DNA from: Serratia sp. PL17
GTDB taxonomy: Bacteria; Pseudomonadota; Gammaproteobacteria; Enterobacterales; Enterobacteriaceae
NCBI RefSeq assembly: GCF_017832355.1
Contig: NZ_JAFIBY010000011.1
Location: 60,527-124,526 of the forward strand
Direction of reading: 5' to 3'
DNA length: 64,000 bases
The stretch's first letter is position 1. Each line of letters begins with the position of its first letter. Below are positions 21,113 through 32,836 of the stretch, one piece after another. Under the pieces are notes generated by a model. That model was not told the origin of the DNA, ran no database searches, and was given only the letters and a program-made list of their open reading frames with translations. The position numbers and the translations under genes are program-made.

Positions 21113-21157
21113 AAACCTTGCCACCTCAGAGAGAAGGACATCTCTACGGCAAGGTTT
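21113..21157. repeat. Inverted repeat between dut and slmA
   Basis: The perfect 10-bp arms AAACCTTGCC and GGCAAGGTTT enclose 25 nt, which contain a second small complementary pair (AGAGA/TCTCT). No T-run follows on the plus strand, so it is not a standard intrinsic terminator. It may be an mRNA-stabilising or attenuating hairpin. The rest of the 260-bp interval shows one small hairpin (ACAGAG/CTCTGT near 21258) and nothing else I recognise. Confidence 0.5.
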
Positions 21158-21330
21158 GGCTGACAACGATTACAGCGCACACCAGGGCGCATGGAGAGTT
21201 CAGGTCGTTAAGGCCGCTGACCCCAGCATCGTAAAAAAGCTATCACATAAGCCCTACAGAGAACGCTCTGTAACGGCCGGTGCCCGGGTTTCCGAAAGTC
21301 TAAGCAGTTTTAGCAAGGGTCTAATCAGAC

Positions 21331-21927
21331 ATGGCAGAAAAAGAAAATACCAAAAGGAACCGGCGCGAGGAAATACTGCAGGCATTAGCCCAGATGCTGG
21401 AGTCCAGCGACGGCAACCAGCGTATTACCACCGCTAAACTTGCCGCTAACGTTGGCGTCTCCGAAGCTGCACTCTACCGGCACTTTCCAAGCAAGACACG
21501 GATGTTCGACAGTCTGATCGAATTTATTGAAGACAGCCTGATAACGCGCATCAACCTGATCCTGCAGGACGAAAAAGAGACCTTTAACCGCCTGCGTCTG
21601 ATTTTGCTGTTGGTACTGGGATTCGCCGAACGCAACCCTGGCCTGACGCGTATTATGACCGGTCACGCACTTATGTTTGAACAGGATCGGCTGCAGGGGA
21701 GAATCAATCAGCTGTTTGAACGCATTGAGGCACAGCTGCGCCAGGTGCTGAAAGAACGCAAGCTACGTGAAGGTAAAGGTTTTATTGTAGATGAGACGCT
21801 GTTGGCCAGCCAACTGCTGGCCTTCTGCGAAGGTATGCTATCACGCTACGTTCGTTCCGAATTCCGCTACCGCCCAACACAAGAGTTCGAAGGGCGTTGG
21901 CCACTGCTGGCGGCACAGCTGCAATAA
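21331..21927 (+). CDS. slmA: Nucleoid occlusion factor SlmA
   Basis: SlmA is a TetR-fold protein that binds specific chromosomal sites and blocks FtsZ ring assembly over the nucleoid. The 198-residue protein has the N-terminal helix-turn-helix ([20 protein letters not shown], about residues 33-52) and the all-helical C-terminal domain typical of SlmA, ending [10 protein letters not shown]. Position after dut and before convergent pyrE is as in E. coli. Confidence 0.97.
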   Translation: MAEKENTKRNRREEILQALAQMLESSDGNQRITTAKLAANVGVSEAALYRHFPSKTRMFDSLIEFIEDSLITRINLILQDEKETFNRLRLILLLVLGFAERNPGLTRIMTGHALMFEQDRLQGRINQLFERIEAQLRQVLKERKLREGKGFIVDETLLASQLLAFCEGMLSRYVRSEFRYRPTQEFEGRWPLLAAQLQ

Positions 21928-21934
21928 ACCTTAC

Positions 21935-21959
21935 GCCGGGCGCGTTTTGCGCGCCCGGC
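21935..21959. terminator. GC-rich hairpin between convergent slmA and pyrE
   Basis: The 10-bp stem GCCGGGCGCG/CGCGCCCGGC with loop TTTTG lies 8 bp after the slmA stop. There is no clear T-run on either side, so this could be a weak bidirectional terminator or a 3'-end stabilising stem. Confidence 0.45.
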
Positions 21960-21974
21960 TGAATAAAGCGTGCG

Positions 21975-22616
21975 TTAAACGCCGTACTGCTCGCGATAAG
22001 CACGCACCGCCGCCAGGTGATCGGCCATTTCCGGTTTTTCTTCCAGATAAACAATCAAATCCTTCAGCGTCACGATGGAAATCACCTTACAGTGATAATC
22101 GCGCTCAACTTCCTGAATAGCAGAGATATCCGCACGACCCCGTTCCTGACGGTCAAGCGAGATCAGTACCCCGGCCAACGTTGCACCGCCCGCGCCAATG
22201 ATTTCCATCGATTCACGGATCGCCGTTCCGGCAGTGATCACATCGTCTACCAGCATGACACGGCCCTGCAGCGGACTGCCCACCAGCGTCCCGCCTTCAC
22301 CGTGAGTTTTGGCTTCTTTGCGGTTAAAGCAGTAAGGGACATCACGGTCATGATGTTCCGCCAGTGCAACAGCCGTGGTCGTGGCGATAGGAATCCCTTT
22401 GTAAGCCGGGCCAAACAGCAAATCGAATTCGATGCCAGAATCAATCAATGCTTCGGCGTAGAAGCGCCCTAACAGCGCAAGATCACGCCCAGTATTAAAC
22501 AAACCGGCATTAAAAAAATACGGGCTGGTACGGCCGGATTTCAGGGTGAACTCGCCGAATTTCAATACCTGCTTGTTAAGCGCGAACTCGATAAACTGGC
22601 GCTGATAGGCTTTCAT
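21975..22616 (-). CDS. pyrE: Orotate phosphoribosyltransferase
   Basis: PyrE joins orotate with PRPP to give OMP in pyrimidine synthesis. It has 213 residues, as in E. coli. The PRPP-binding motif [16 protein letters not shown] lies near residue 120, and FNAGLFNTG and PAYKGIPIA segments are present. It is second in the rph-pyrE operon and is preceded by a transcription attenuator immediately after the rph stop codon. Confidence 0.97.
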   Translation of the reverse strand: MKAYQRQFIEFALNKQVLKFGEFTLKSGRTSPYFFNAGLFNTGRDLALLGRFYAEALIDSGIEFDLLFGPAYKGIPIATTTAVALAEHHDRDVPYCFNRKEAKTHGEGGTLVGSPLQGRVMLVDDVITAGTAIRESMEIIGAGGATLAGVLISLDRQERGRADISAIQEVERDYHCKVISIVTLKDLIVYLEEKPEMADHLAAVRAYREQYGV

Positions 22617-22677
22617 TACTGCTTCTCCTCATCTGGTCGGTTAGATCTGTGAATACTGCCACCCGAACGTCGGGCGT

Positions 22678-22703
22678 AAAAAAGGCGACTCTTGAGTCGC
22701 CTT
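22678..22703 (-). terminator. pyrE attenuator
   Basis: On the minus strand AAGGCGACTC/GAGTCGCCTT forms a 10-bp stem and is followed by six T. It starts 5 bp after the rph stop codon and lies about 60 bp ahead of pyrE. In E. coli, pyrE is controlled by attenuation coupled to translation of the end of rph in response to UTP supply. The same arrangement is seen here. Confidence 0.88.
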
Positions 22704-22708
22704 AAAAA

Positions 22709-23425
22709 TTAATCTGCCAGCGCCGCTTTCTGCGCCTGGAAGATGGTTTCAATGCCCCCTCGGGCCAGCGCCAATAGCGCCAATAGCTCGTCGTGGCTAA
22801 ACGGCTCACCCTCGGCGGTGCCTTGCACCTCGATCATGCGACCATCTTCCATCATCACTACATTCATATCCGTTTCTGCTGCGGAGTCCTCGACGTACTC
22901 CAAATCACACAGCGCTTCGCCGTTAACGATACCGACGGAGACCGCCGCAACCAACCCTTTCATTGGGTTGGCTTTCAGCTTGCCATTGGCCACCAGCGCA
23001 TTTAGCGCATCAGCCAGCGCAACGCAGGCACCGGAAATAGACGCGGTGCGGGTACCGCCGTCAGCCTGCAATACGTCGCAGTCGAGCGTGATGGTGAATT
23101 CACCGAGTTTTTTCAGATCAACCGCCGCACGTAACGAACGGGCGATCAAACGCTGAATCTCCAGCGTGCGGCCGCCCTGCTTGCCTTTGGCCGCTTCGCG
23201 GGCGTTACGGCTGTGGGTAGAGCGCGGCAGCATGCCGTACTCAGCGGTGATCCACCCTTGCCCCTGACCCTTCAGGAAGCGCGGAACGCCCTCTTCTACT
23301 GTGGCGGTGCACAAAACTTTGGTATCGCCAAACTCAACCAGCACTGAGCCTTCAGCGTGTTTGGTATAGTGACGGGTCAGTGTCAGTGGGCGAACTTGTT
23401 GTGGTGCTCTGCCTGCAGGACGCAT
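22709..23425 (-). CDS. rph: Ribonuclease PH
   Basis: RNase PH is a phosphorolytic 3'-exoribonuclease that trims tRNA and rRNA ends. From the ATG at 23425 it has 238 residues, the full length of the family, beginning [18 protein letters not shown], with [18 protein letters not shown] and the C-terminal [16 protein letters not shown]. It is intact, unlike the frameshifted rph-1 allele of E. coli K-12. Its translated 3' end serves as the leader for the pyrE attenuator. Confidence 0.96.
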   Translation of the reverse strand: MRPAGRAPQQVRPLTLTRHYTKHAEGSVLVEFGDTKVLCTATVEEGVPRFLKGQGQGWITAEYGMLPRSTHSRNAREAAKGKQGGRTLEIQRLIARSLRAAVDLKKLGEFTITLDCDVLQADGGTRTASISGACVALADALNALVANGKLKANPMKGLVAAVSVGIVNGEALCDLEYVEDSAAETDMNVVMMEDGRMIEVQGTAEGEPFSHDELLALLALARGGIETIFQAQKAALAD

Positions 23426-23551
23426 GGGCTCTCTCCGGCTTCTAATCAACGTTTGGCTGCGCATTATACGGGCTTCGTGACGTAATGCCTATCCTGCCCG
23501 CAGGTCCAACGCTATAATCGGTTCATCTTTTCCTATTACGGGTACGCATCA

Positions 23552-24415
23552 ATGATCCGCAGCATGACCGCCTACGCCCGGCGTGAAATCAAGGGTGAAT
23601 GGGGCAGCGCAGCTTGGGAGCTGCGTTCCGTGAACCAACGCTATCTAGAAACCTACATCCGTCTGCCAGAACAATTCCGCAGCCTGGAGCCGGTGATCCG
23701 CGAACGTATCCGTGGTCGCCTGACCCGCGGTAAAGTGGAGTGCAACCTGCGTTTCGAACTGGATCCGAGCGCACAAAGCTCAATGATCCTGAACGAAAAA
23801 CTGGCAAAGCAGCTGGTTGAGGCTGCTAACTGGGTCAAAATGCAGAGCGACGAAGGTGAAATTGACCCTATCGACGTACTGCGCTGGCCTGGTGTGATGT
23901 CCGCCCAAGAGCAGGATCTGGACGCTATCAGCGCACAGCTGATGCAGGCACTGGATGGCGCACTGGATGACTTCATCATTGCGCGTGAAAGCGAAGGTAC
24001 TGCACTAAAATTGCTGATCGAACAGCGTTTGGACGGCGTCAGCGCCGAAGTGGTCAAGGTACGCGCCCAAATGCCCAACATCCTGCAATGGCAGCGTGAG
24101 CGTCTGGTCAGCAAACTGGAAGAGGCTCAGGTGCAGTTGGAAAACACCCGCCTGGAGCAAGAGCTGGTGCTGATGGCGCAACGTATTGACGTCGCCGAAG
24201 AACTGGACCGCCTGGAAGCCCACGTAAAAGAAACGCACAACATCCTGAAGAAAAAAGAAGCCGTGGGCCGCCGCCTCGACTTTATGATGCAGGAATTCAA
24301 CCGCGAATCTAATACCTTGGCGTCCAAGTCGATCAATGCCGAAGTCACCACTTCCGCTATCGAGCTGAAAGTGCTGATCGAGCAGATGCGCGAGCAGATC
24401 CAAAACATCGAGTGA
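23552..24415 (+). CDS. yicC: YicC family endoribonuclease
   Basis: YicC proteins (287 residues here, the usual length) have an N-terminal YicC domain (MIRSMTAYARREIKGEWGS) and a C-terminal DUF1732 domain (DFMMQEFNRESNTLASKS). Recent work on E. coli describes the family as an endoribonuclease that acts on small RNAs such as RyhB. It is divergent from rph and ends at a clean intrinsic terminator. Confidence 0.93.
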   Translation: MIRSMTAYARREIKGEWGSAAWELRSVNQRYLETYIRLPEQFRSLEPVIRERIRGRLTRGKVECNLRFELDPSAQSSMILNEKLAKQLVEAANWVKMQSDEGEIDPIDVLRWPGVMSAQEQDLDAISAQLMQALDGALDDFIIARESEGTALKLLIEQRLDGVSAEVVKVRAQMPNILQWQRERLVSKLEEAQVQLENTRLEQELVLMAQRIDVAEELDRLEAHVKETHNILKKKEAVGRRLDFMMQEFNRESNTLASKSINAEVTTSAIELKVLIEQMREQIQNIE

Positions 24416-24435
24416 TACGTTCCTTCATTCGTATA

Positions 24436-24460
24436 AGCCCGCATTCGCGGGCTTTTTTAC
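24436..24460 (+). terminator. Terminator of yicC
   Basis: AAGCCCGC pairs with GCGGGCTT around an ATTC loop and is followed by a run of T on the plus strand. Confidence 0.85.
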
Positions 24461-24732
24461 GACTATGTTCTGGGTAGCGCGGCATTCCCAATGTTTATTC
24501 CCCGACGTTAAGCCGGCCAACATCGCGAACCATAAAGAAATGCACGCCGGATGCTACGTGGGGATTGGCATTGTTTATGAAAAACTGTGACTAAGAGGCC
24601 ATAGAGGGTCATTGGCAACGTATCTCGCTGGCTGAAAGTATTTTATTCCAATTATCACCCAAGGTAATGAAAGGCGGGCCAAGCTGTGGCTAAATGTGTT
24701 TTTTCCTGCCCGTTTAGCCGTACGGACTCTTT
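24461..24732. other. Intergenic region between yicC and the nucleoside transporter
   Basis: I see no gene, RNA or convincing operator here. It must hold the promoter of the downstream transporter. In E. coli, dinD lies between yicC and yicG; no trace of it is visible. Confidence 0.5.
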
Positions 24733-25917
24733 ATGCCACAAATTCTGCAATTTATTTTTGCCCTAGTGGTGATCATCGCCCTGGCGCTGCTGGTCAGCAA
24801 CGACCGTAAAAAAATACGCCTGCGTTATATTATTCAGCTTCTGGTCATTGAAGGCGCACTCGCCTATTTCTTTCTGCATTCCGAAAGCGGTCTCGGCGTC
24901 ATCAAGCACGTCGCTGGCTTCTTTGAAACACTGCTGACATATGCCGCGCAAGGCTCTGATTTTGTGTTTGGCGGTATGAGCAAAGACGGATTGGCATTTA
25001 TCTTCCTTGGTGTTTTGTGCCCGATTATCTTTATTTCCGCGCTCATCGGTATTTTGCAGCATTTCCGCATTTTGCCGCTGATCATCCGCCTGGTCGGCAC
25101 CTTGCTGTCCAAGGTTAACGGCATGGGCAAGCTGGAGTCGTTCAACGCCGTCAGCACGCTGGTGCTTGGGCAGTCGGAAAACTTTATCGCCTACAAAGGC
25201 ATCATCGGTGATATTTCGCCACGCCGCATGTACACCATGGCAGCAACCGCCATGTCGACGGTATCCATGTCTATCGTGGGTGCCTATATGTCGATGATCG
25301 ATGCGCAATATGTGGTCGCGGCACTGATCCTCAACATGTTCAGTACCTTTATTATTCTGTCGATCATCAACCCTTATCAGTTGGACGATGAACCTGAGCT
25401 AAAACTGAACAAGCTGCATGAGGATCAGAGCTTCTTCGAAATGCTGGGTGAATACATTTTAGCGGGCTTCAAGATCGCGATGATTATCGCTGCCATGCTG
25501 ATTGGCTTTATTGCGCTTATTTCTGCGGTAAATGCTTTATTCTCCGCCGTGTTCGGCATCAGCTTCCAGCAAATTCTGGGCTACATATTCTACCCATTAG
25601 CTTGGCTGATCGGCATTCCAGCACCTGATGCGCTGCGTGCTGGCAGCATTATGGCGACGAAACTGGTAGCCAATGAATTTGTGGCAATGATCGAGCTGAA
25701 GAAAATTGCAGCGGAAATGTCACCGCGGGGCCTGGGTATCTTGTCGGTATTCCTGGTGTCCTTCGCCAACTTTGCTTCAATCGGCATTGTCGCCGGGGCG
25801 ATCAAAGGGCTTAACGAGCGACAGGGCAACGTGGTGTCTCGTTTTGGTCTGAAGCTGGTTTACGGTTCAACGCTGGTTAGCCTGCTTTCAGCGGCCATCG
25901 CCGGGCTGGTGCTGTAA
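24733..25917 (+). CDS. Concentrative nucleoside transporter (NupC/CNT family)
   Basis: A 394-residue polytopic protein with about 9-10 membrane segments. The CNT-type segments are recognisable: [21 protein letters not shown], the [11 protein letters not shown] motif (Gln/Glu contact nucleoside in family structures) and [21 protein letters not shown] near the C-terminus. It probably imports nucleosides with H+ or Na+. E. coli has three paralogues (NupC, NupX, PsuT), and I cannot say which it matches best, so no symbol is given. Confidence 0.9.
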   Translation: MPQILQFIFALVVIIALALLVSNDRKKIRLRYIIQLLVIEGALAYFFLHSESGLGVIKHVAGFFETLLTYAAQGSDFVFGGMSKDGLAFIFLGVLCPIIFISALIGILQHFRILPLIIRLVGTLLSKVNGMGKLESFNAVSTLVLGQSENFIAYKGIIGDISPRRMYTMAATAMSTVSMSIVGAYMSMIDAQYVVAALILNMFSTFIILSIINPYQLDDEPELKLNKLHEDQSFFEMLGEYILAGFKIAMIIAAMLIGFIALISAVNALFSAVFGISFQQILGYIFYPLAWLIGIPAPDALRAGSIMATKLVANEFVAMIELKKIAAEMSPRGLGILSVFLVSFANFASIGIVAGAIKGLNERQGNVVSRFGLKLVYGSTLVSLLSAAIAGLVL

Positions 25918-25925
25918 ACAAACCT

Positions 25926-25943
25926 CCCGGCCTGCGGGCCGGG
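25926..25943. terminator. Hairpin between the transporter and the lipoprotein gene
   Basis: CCCGGCC pairs with GGCCGGG around TGCG between convergent genes. It lacks a T-run, so it is only a possible terminator. Confidence 0.4.
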
Positions 25944-25949
25944 GGGCAA

Positions 25950-26384
25950 TCAGAACGCTACACACACTGGCGCGTCCACGCGCATCACGGAATCCTGCGC
26001 AAACTGTTGCTTATAGCTGCTTCGCAGCGCCTCTATATTGGTTTCACTTTCATTACCCGACGCATGAATCAGCATCAGCGCTTTGCTGTTTTCACGTGCC
26101 AACTTGCCGTCATGACCCAACCATTGCCCTTTAGCGTCAAATACCGACAGCCCGTCTTTAAAGCGTGGCGTCACCTGCCGATCAACAAAACTCTGCCACT
26201 CTGCAGCACCAATCGCCGGCCCGGTCGGGCGATTCAGGCCGAAATAAAGCGTCGTCTGAGTCATGGGATCGCCCACACGGCAGCTCGCCACTTTTTGCGG
26301 CGCACTGTGCTGAACCGGAGCAACACAACCGTTCAAGAAGAAGAGCGTCGCTACGGCCGTCATTAGCAGGGGGGTTCTTTTCAT
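25950..26384 (-). CDS. DUF3574-type small lipoprotein
   Basis: From the ATG at 26384 the product has 144 residues. The N-terminus MKRTPLLMTAVATLFFLNGC is a lipoprotein signal with lipobox LNGC, so the mature protein probably starts at Cys20 and is membrane-anchored in the periplasm. The mature part has TTLYFGLNRPTG and a segment SKALMLIHASGNESETNIEALRSSYKQQF typical of DUF3574 proteins as I recall them. The function is unknown. A longer reading from 26417 adds an acidic stretch and would break the signal. Confidence 0.75.
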   Translation of the reverse strand: MKRTPLLMTAVATLFFLNGCVAPVQHSAPQKVASCRVGDPMTQTTLYFGLNRPTGPAIGAAEWQSFVDRQVTPRFKDGLSVFDAKGQWLGHDGKLARENSKALMLIHASGNESETNIEALRSSYKQQFAQDSVMRVDAPVCVAF

Positions 26385-26680
26385 TTTATCTTCATGTTCC
26401 TCATTATTGAGTATCATTAACCTGGAGATGCACCATCAGCACACCGCTGCGTGATCACATGCAAGAAGCATAGTTAGCAACAGAAACTAACGCGAAATAC
26501 CTAATGCTTCTATGAATAAATAAAGCTGATTAAAGGCGATAAACCAGTAAAGTAAAACGCGAAAGGATTAATTAAAGTAATCCGAAATGTCATCAGTTAG
26601 AAAAACTCAGTAGCGACAGACCCCGCAGGCGATTACCCTTTCACCATGACACTCATTCCCGCCCATCCTGTGAATACCTT
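26385..26680. other. AT-rich divergent intergenic region upstream of yicG
   Basis: The 296 bp between the lipoprotein gene (minus) and yicG (plus) contain a short inverted repeat, GGATTA (26565-26570) with TAATCC (26578-26583). I see no coding sequence. Promoters for both flanking genes must lie here. Confidence 0.4.
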
Positions 26681-27298
26681 ATGTTATTGAGCATTCTTTA
26701 TATCATCGGCATCACTGCCGAAGCCATGACCGGCGCATTGGCTGCTGGCCGTCGTCAAATGGATATGTTTGGCGTAATCATTATCGCTTCGGCCACGGCA
26801 ATCGGCGGCGGTTCAGTGCGCGATATGCTGCTCGGGCATTTCCCGCTGGGATGGGTAAAACATCCTGAATATATCGTTATCGTTGCGATTGCTGCGATTG
26901 TGACCACCTGGTTTGCACCGTTAATGCGGCACCTGCGTCGGTTGTTTCTGGTGCTGGATGCCGTTGGCCTGATTGTATTTTCAATCATCGGTGCGCAAGT
27001 TGCTCTGGATATGGGCCACGGCGCCATCATCGCGGCCATTGCCGCCGTGATCACCGGCGTATTCGGCGGTGTACTGCGTGATATGCTCTGCAACCGTATT
27101 CCGTTGGTATTCCAGAAAGAAATCTACGCCGGTATTTCCTTTGCCGCAGCCTGGCTATACATCGGCCTGCAACACTTGAGTCTGCCGCATAATATGGTGG
27201 TAATCATCACCCTGGTTGCTGGTCTCAGCGCCCGGTTGATCGCCCTGCGTTTTCGTCTAGGTCTGCCGGTATTTAATTATCAGCACCCGGACCATTAA
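26681..27298 (+). CDS. yicG: TRIC-type membrane protein YicG (possible glycine transporter)
   Basis: A 205-residue UPF0126/TRIC family protein with seven hydrophobic segments in two homologous halves. Each half carries the repeated signature [11 protein letters not shown] (about residues 44-54) and [10 protein letters not shown] (about residues 130-139). The family has been linked to glycine transport in bacteria. It sits in the E. coli-like position upstream of ligB, although a LysR/MFS pair is inserted here. Confidence 0.9.
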   Translation: MLLSILYIIGITAEAMTGALAAGRRQMDMFGVIIIASATAIGGGSVRDMLLGHFPLGWVKHPEYIVIVAIAAIVTTWFAPLMRHLRRLFLVLDAVGLIVFSIIGAQVALDMGHGAIIAAIAAVITGVFGGVLRDMLCNRIPLVFQKEIYAGISFAAAWLYIGLQHLSLPHNMVVIITLVAGLSARLIALRFRLGLPVFNYQHPDH

Positions 27299-27304
27299 CC
27301 GGGT

Positions 27305-28195
27305 TCAGCGCAGCGGCAACATATGCTGTGCCAGGTAGTCGACGAAGACTCGAACCTTGGGCAGCATATGTCGGTTTGACGGCCATAGCGCGGAGAAAAA
27401 CCCCTGTTCCTGCGTGTGTTGCTCCAACACGGGAACCAGCCGCCGTGCATCAACTGGCTGACATAGCGTAAAATCCGGCAGATAAGCGATGCCCAACCCT
27501 TCTTGGGCGGCATGAATCAGCGCTTCAATGCTGTTAAAACTCAGCGTCACCGGTATTCGAAGGGAAACAGGCTCACCCTCTGACAGGTTCCACGCCTGCA
27601 GTTGCTGGCCACCCGGGTAGCGGTAACGTAAGCAGGCATGGTTAAGCAAGTCTTCAGGCCTCTGGGGCATGCCACGGCGCTGGAAGTACTCCGGTGCCCC
27701 CGTCAGTATCAGCCGGAACGGCCCCAATCTGCGAGCCATCAGCCGAGAGTCCGCCAGCTCGCCACCGCGCACCGCCACATCAATGCCTTCAGCGATCAGA
27801 TCTACTATCCGGTCATTAAAGTCCACATCCAACTCCACCTCGGGATAAAACGCGGTAAACTCAGAAAGCAGCGGCACCAGCATCCGATAGCCAACCGCCG
27901 GCATACTCACCCGCAGCTTGCCACGTGGCGCATCAGAGATCCTGGCCATTTCAGCCTCGGCATTTTCAATTTCACTAACAATGCGCTGGCAACGTTCAAA
28001 AAAAAGGGCGCCTTCGTCGGTCAAATTGATGCGACGGGTGCTGCGGTTAAACAACCTGACGCCCAATGACTCCTCCAGCCTGGCTACGCTTTTCCCTACC
28101 GCAGAAGCCGATACGCCTAACCGTTCACCAGCGGCAACAAAGCTGCGTAGCTCGGCAGCGCGAACAAACGCCAATAAACCGCTGAGGCTGTCCAT
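27305..28195 (-). CDS. LysR family transcriptional regulator
   Basis: A 296-residue LysR protein: the N-terminal winged helix-turn-helix FVAAGERLGVSASAVGKSVARLEESLG (about residues 19-45) is followed by a periplasmic-binding-protein-like effector domain from about residue 90. It is divergent from the multidrug-type transporter at 28312 with 116 bp between, the standard layout in which such regulators control the neighbour. The inducer is unknown. It is close in type to the large PecT/DmlR-like group (LFNRSTRRINLTDEGALFFERC). Confidence 0.9.
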   Translation of the reverse strand: MDSLSGLLAFVRAAELRSFVAAGERLGVSASAVGKSVARLEESLGVRLFNRSTRRINLTDEGALFFERCQRIVSEIENAEAEMARISDAPRGKLRVSMPAVGYRMLVPLLSEFTAFYPEVELDVDFNDRIVDLIAEGIDVAVRGGELADSRLMARRLGPFRLILTGAPEYFQRRGMPQRPEDLLNHACLRYRYPGGQQLQAWNLSEGEPVSLRIPVTLSFNSIEALIHAAQEGLGIAYLPDFTLCQPVDARRLVPVLEQHTQEQGFFSALWPSNRHMLPKVRVFVDYLAQHMLPLR

Positions 28196-28311
28196 AGAGG
28201 CTCCAATTAGAGAGTTATTGTCCTTAAAGAGTGGAATAAAGCCCCATTTTTAGCCAATTAAATCCACCCTATCATCCAACCCAGCCAACAATGCTTTAGC
28301 TGGAGCTAACC
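28196..28311. promoter_or_regulatory. Divergent control region of LysR gene and MFS transporter
   Basis: This short AT-rich spacer between divergent genes is the expected site for LysR binding and overlapping promoters. I could not pick a unique T-N11-A operator. Confidence 0.4.
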
Positions 28312-29868
28312 ATGACTAAACCTCTGAGCCTTCCAGAGCCCCACCCAACGCTGCCTGCTCACCCCCAGCGCTGGATCATCCTGTTCTCCGTTTGCCTGGC
28401 GGGGTTAATCATGCCGATTAACTTTACCGGGCCGGCAGTTTCTCTACCTGCTATCGCCACCAGCCTGGGCGGCAGTGCAGTGGCCCTCAACTGGGTCACT
28501 AACGCCTTTATGCTAACTTTCGGCTGCAGTCTGATGATCGCCGGTGCGCTCGCCGATCGCTTTGGTCGTAAACGCATATTCGTCAGTGGCCTGGCGGTAT
28601 TGACGCTGAGTTCACTGATCATGCTGGCGATTCGGGACATTATTGCCTTTGATCTGATCCGTGCCTTGCAAGGCTTTGCCGCAGCGGCAGCATTTGCCGG
28701 AGGAACTGCAGGCCTGGCGCAGGTGTTTGATGGCGCTGAACGTACCAAAGCCTTCAGCCTGCTGGGCACTACGTTTGGCGTCGGGCTGGCATTTGGCCCG
28801 GTGATGGCCGGTTTTTTGGTACAGCACTTTGGCTGGCACTCGATTTTTACCAGCGTGTCGTTACTCAGCGCCATCGCCCTGGCGACCGGCACACGCTATA
28901 TGCATGAATCGCGCGATCCGGCGGCAGCCAAACTTGATTGGCCCGGCGCGGTGGCCTTCACCCTGGCTTTGACGCTGTTGACTTACGCCATCATTCAGGC
29001 TCCCGAAAGCGGCTGGAATAGCCATGGGATCATCGCGCTGTTTTGTAGCGCGCTACTTTCAATGCTGGCCTTTATTCTGATCGAACGCCGTGTGCGCAGA
29101 CCGATGCTCGATCTGTCTTTATTCCGCTATCCACGCTTTGTCGGCGTGCAGTTTCTGGCCGCCGCCCCTGCCTATTCTTATGTTGTGCTGCTGGTTTTAC
29201 TCCCGTTACGTTTTATTGGCGTCGAGGGTTACAGCCCCCTGGATACTGGCATCATTATGCTCGCACTCTCTGCGCCGCTATTAGTGTTACCGATGCTGGC
29301 TGGCTTACTAGCGCACCGCTTTTCCGCTGGCATCATTGCCAGTGTGGGCTTACTGATCTGCGCCTTCGGCCTGGTAGGGTTGGCTCAATATGCACCAGGG
29401 CAGCCATTTTATAGGCTGATCCTGCCGTTACTGATCATTGGTTGTGGCATCAGCCTGCCCTGGGGCCTGATGGATGGCCTGGCGGTCAGCGTGGTGCCGA
29501 AGGAACGCGCAGGCATGGCCACCGGTATTTTCAGCACCATTCGGGTCGCGGGCGAAGGCATCGCACTGGCCGTCGTGGGTGCCTTGCTGGCGACCTTGGT
29601 TGAACGGCATCTGCCAGTCATGCCACTGGCCGACACTGTCGCCGGGGCTCACCGGTTAGCGATGGGCGATCTGCCCCAGGCCGCGGCACTGCTGAAGATA
29701 GATGCTGTAGCGTTAAAGCAGAGCTACGAAGCTGCGTTTCATAGCTTGCTGTATATTCTGGCCCTGTTGGCAGCCATATCCGGGGGCATCGTTTTTGTTT
29801 TTCTACGCCATACCTCACCGTCCCCGCTGGCAACGTTGAAGTCCATTGCCGACGAACCTGCAGAGTAA
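28312..29868 (+). CDS. MFS drug transporter, DHA2 (14-TMS) type
   Basis: A 518-residue major facilitator with 14 predicted membrane segments. Motif A reads GALADRFGRKRIF after the second segment, and the motif C region is LLGTTFGVGLAFGPVMAGFL in the fifth. The size and topology match the EmrB/QacA/SmvA proton antiporter group, which exports cationic or hydrophobic drugs. Substrate is unknown. It is paired with the divergent LysR gene. Confidence 0.88.
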   Translation: MTKPLSLPEPHPTLPAHPQRWIILFSVCLAGLIMPINFTGPAVSLPAIATSLGGSAVALNWVTNAFMLTFGCSLMIAGALADRFGRKRIFVSGLAVLTLSSLIMLAIRDIIAFDLIRALQGFAAAAAFAGGTAGLAQVFDGAERTKAFSLLGTTFGVGLAFGPVMAGFLVQHFGWHSIFTSVSLLSAIALATGTRYMHESRDPAAAKLDWPGAVAFTLALTLLTYAIIQAPESGWNSHGIIALFCSALLSMLAFILIERRVRRPMLDLSLFRYPRFVGVQFLAAAPAYSYVVLLVLLPLRFIGVEGYSPLDTGIIMLALSAPLLVLPMLAGLLAHRFSAGIIASVGLLICAFGLVGLAQYAPGQPFYRLILPLLIIGCGISLPWGLMDGLAVSVVPKERAGMATGIFSTIRVAGEGIALAVVGALLATLVERHLPVMPLADTVAGAHRLAMGDLPQAAALLKIDAVALKQSYEAAFHSLLYILALLAAISGGIVFVFLRHTSPSPLATLKSIADEPAE

Positions 29869-29875
29869 TGTCATA

Positions 29876-31738
<1,863 letters not shown>

Positions 31739-31791
31739 TCAGCACAAAGAGACGGGCAAAATGCGAGCTAACGCTGCACCCGACGCGTTAG

Positions 31792-32487
<696 letters not shown>

Positions 32488-32541
32488 AGACAGTTTCAGT
32501 ATTATGCCCAGTCTTTTCGTCACCTGTGGAGTAGCACAAAT

Positions 32542-32817
32542 ATGGCACGCGTAACTGTTCAAGACGCTGTAGAGAAAATTGGTAACCGTTTTGACCTGGT
32601 GTTGGTCGCTGCTCGTCGGGCACGTCAAATCCAGACTGGCGGTAAAGATGCACTTGTTCCTGAAGAAAACGACAAGTACACCGTTATCGCACTGCGCGAA
32701 ATCGAAGAAGGCCTGATCACCAGCCAGATCCTCGATGTTCGTGATCGTCAGGAACAGCAAGAGCAAGAAGCCGCTGAAATTCAAGCGGTTACCGCGATTG
32801 CTGAAGGTCGTCGTTAA
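32542..32817 (+). CDS. rpoZ: RNA polymerase omega subunit
   Basis: A 91-residue omega subunit starting [20 protein letters not shown], the same length as in E. coli. It helps assemble RNA polymerase and forms part of a ppGpp site on the enzyme. It lies 54 bp after gmk and 19 bp before spoT, in the classic operon. Confidence 0.97.
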   Translation: MARVTVQDAVEKIGNRFDLVLVAARRARQIQTGGKDALVPEENDKYTVIALREIEEGLITSQILDVRDRQEQQEQEAAEIQAVTAIAEGRR

Positions 32818-32836
32818 TTAGACTGCGAGTCTGCCT

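Noticed and set aside
24763..25308. 181-codon open frame opposite the nucleoside transporter
   Set aside because: Its composition is His/Gln/Asp-rich, as expected from the complement of a membrane-protein gene; no recognisable motif.
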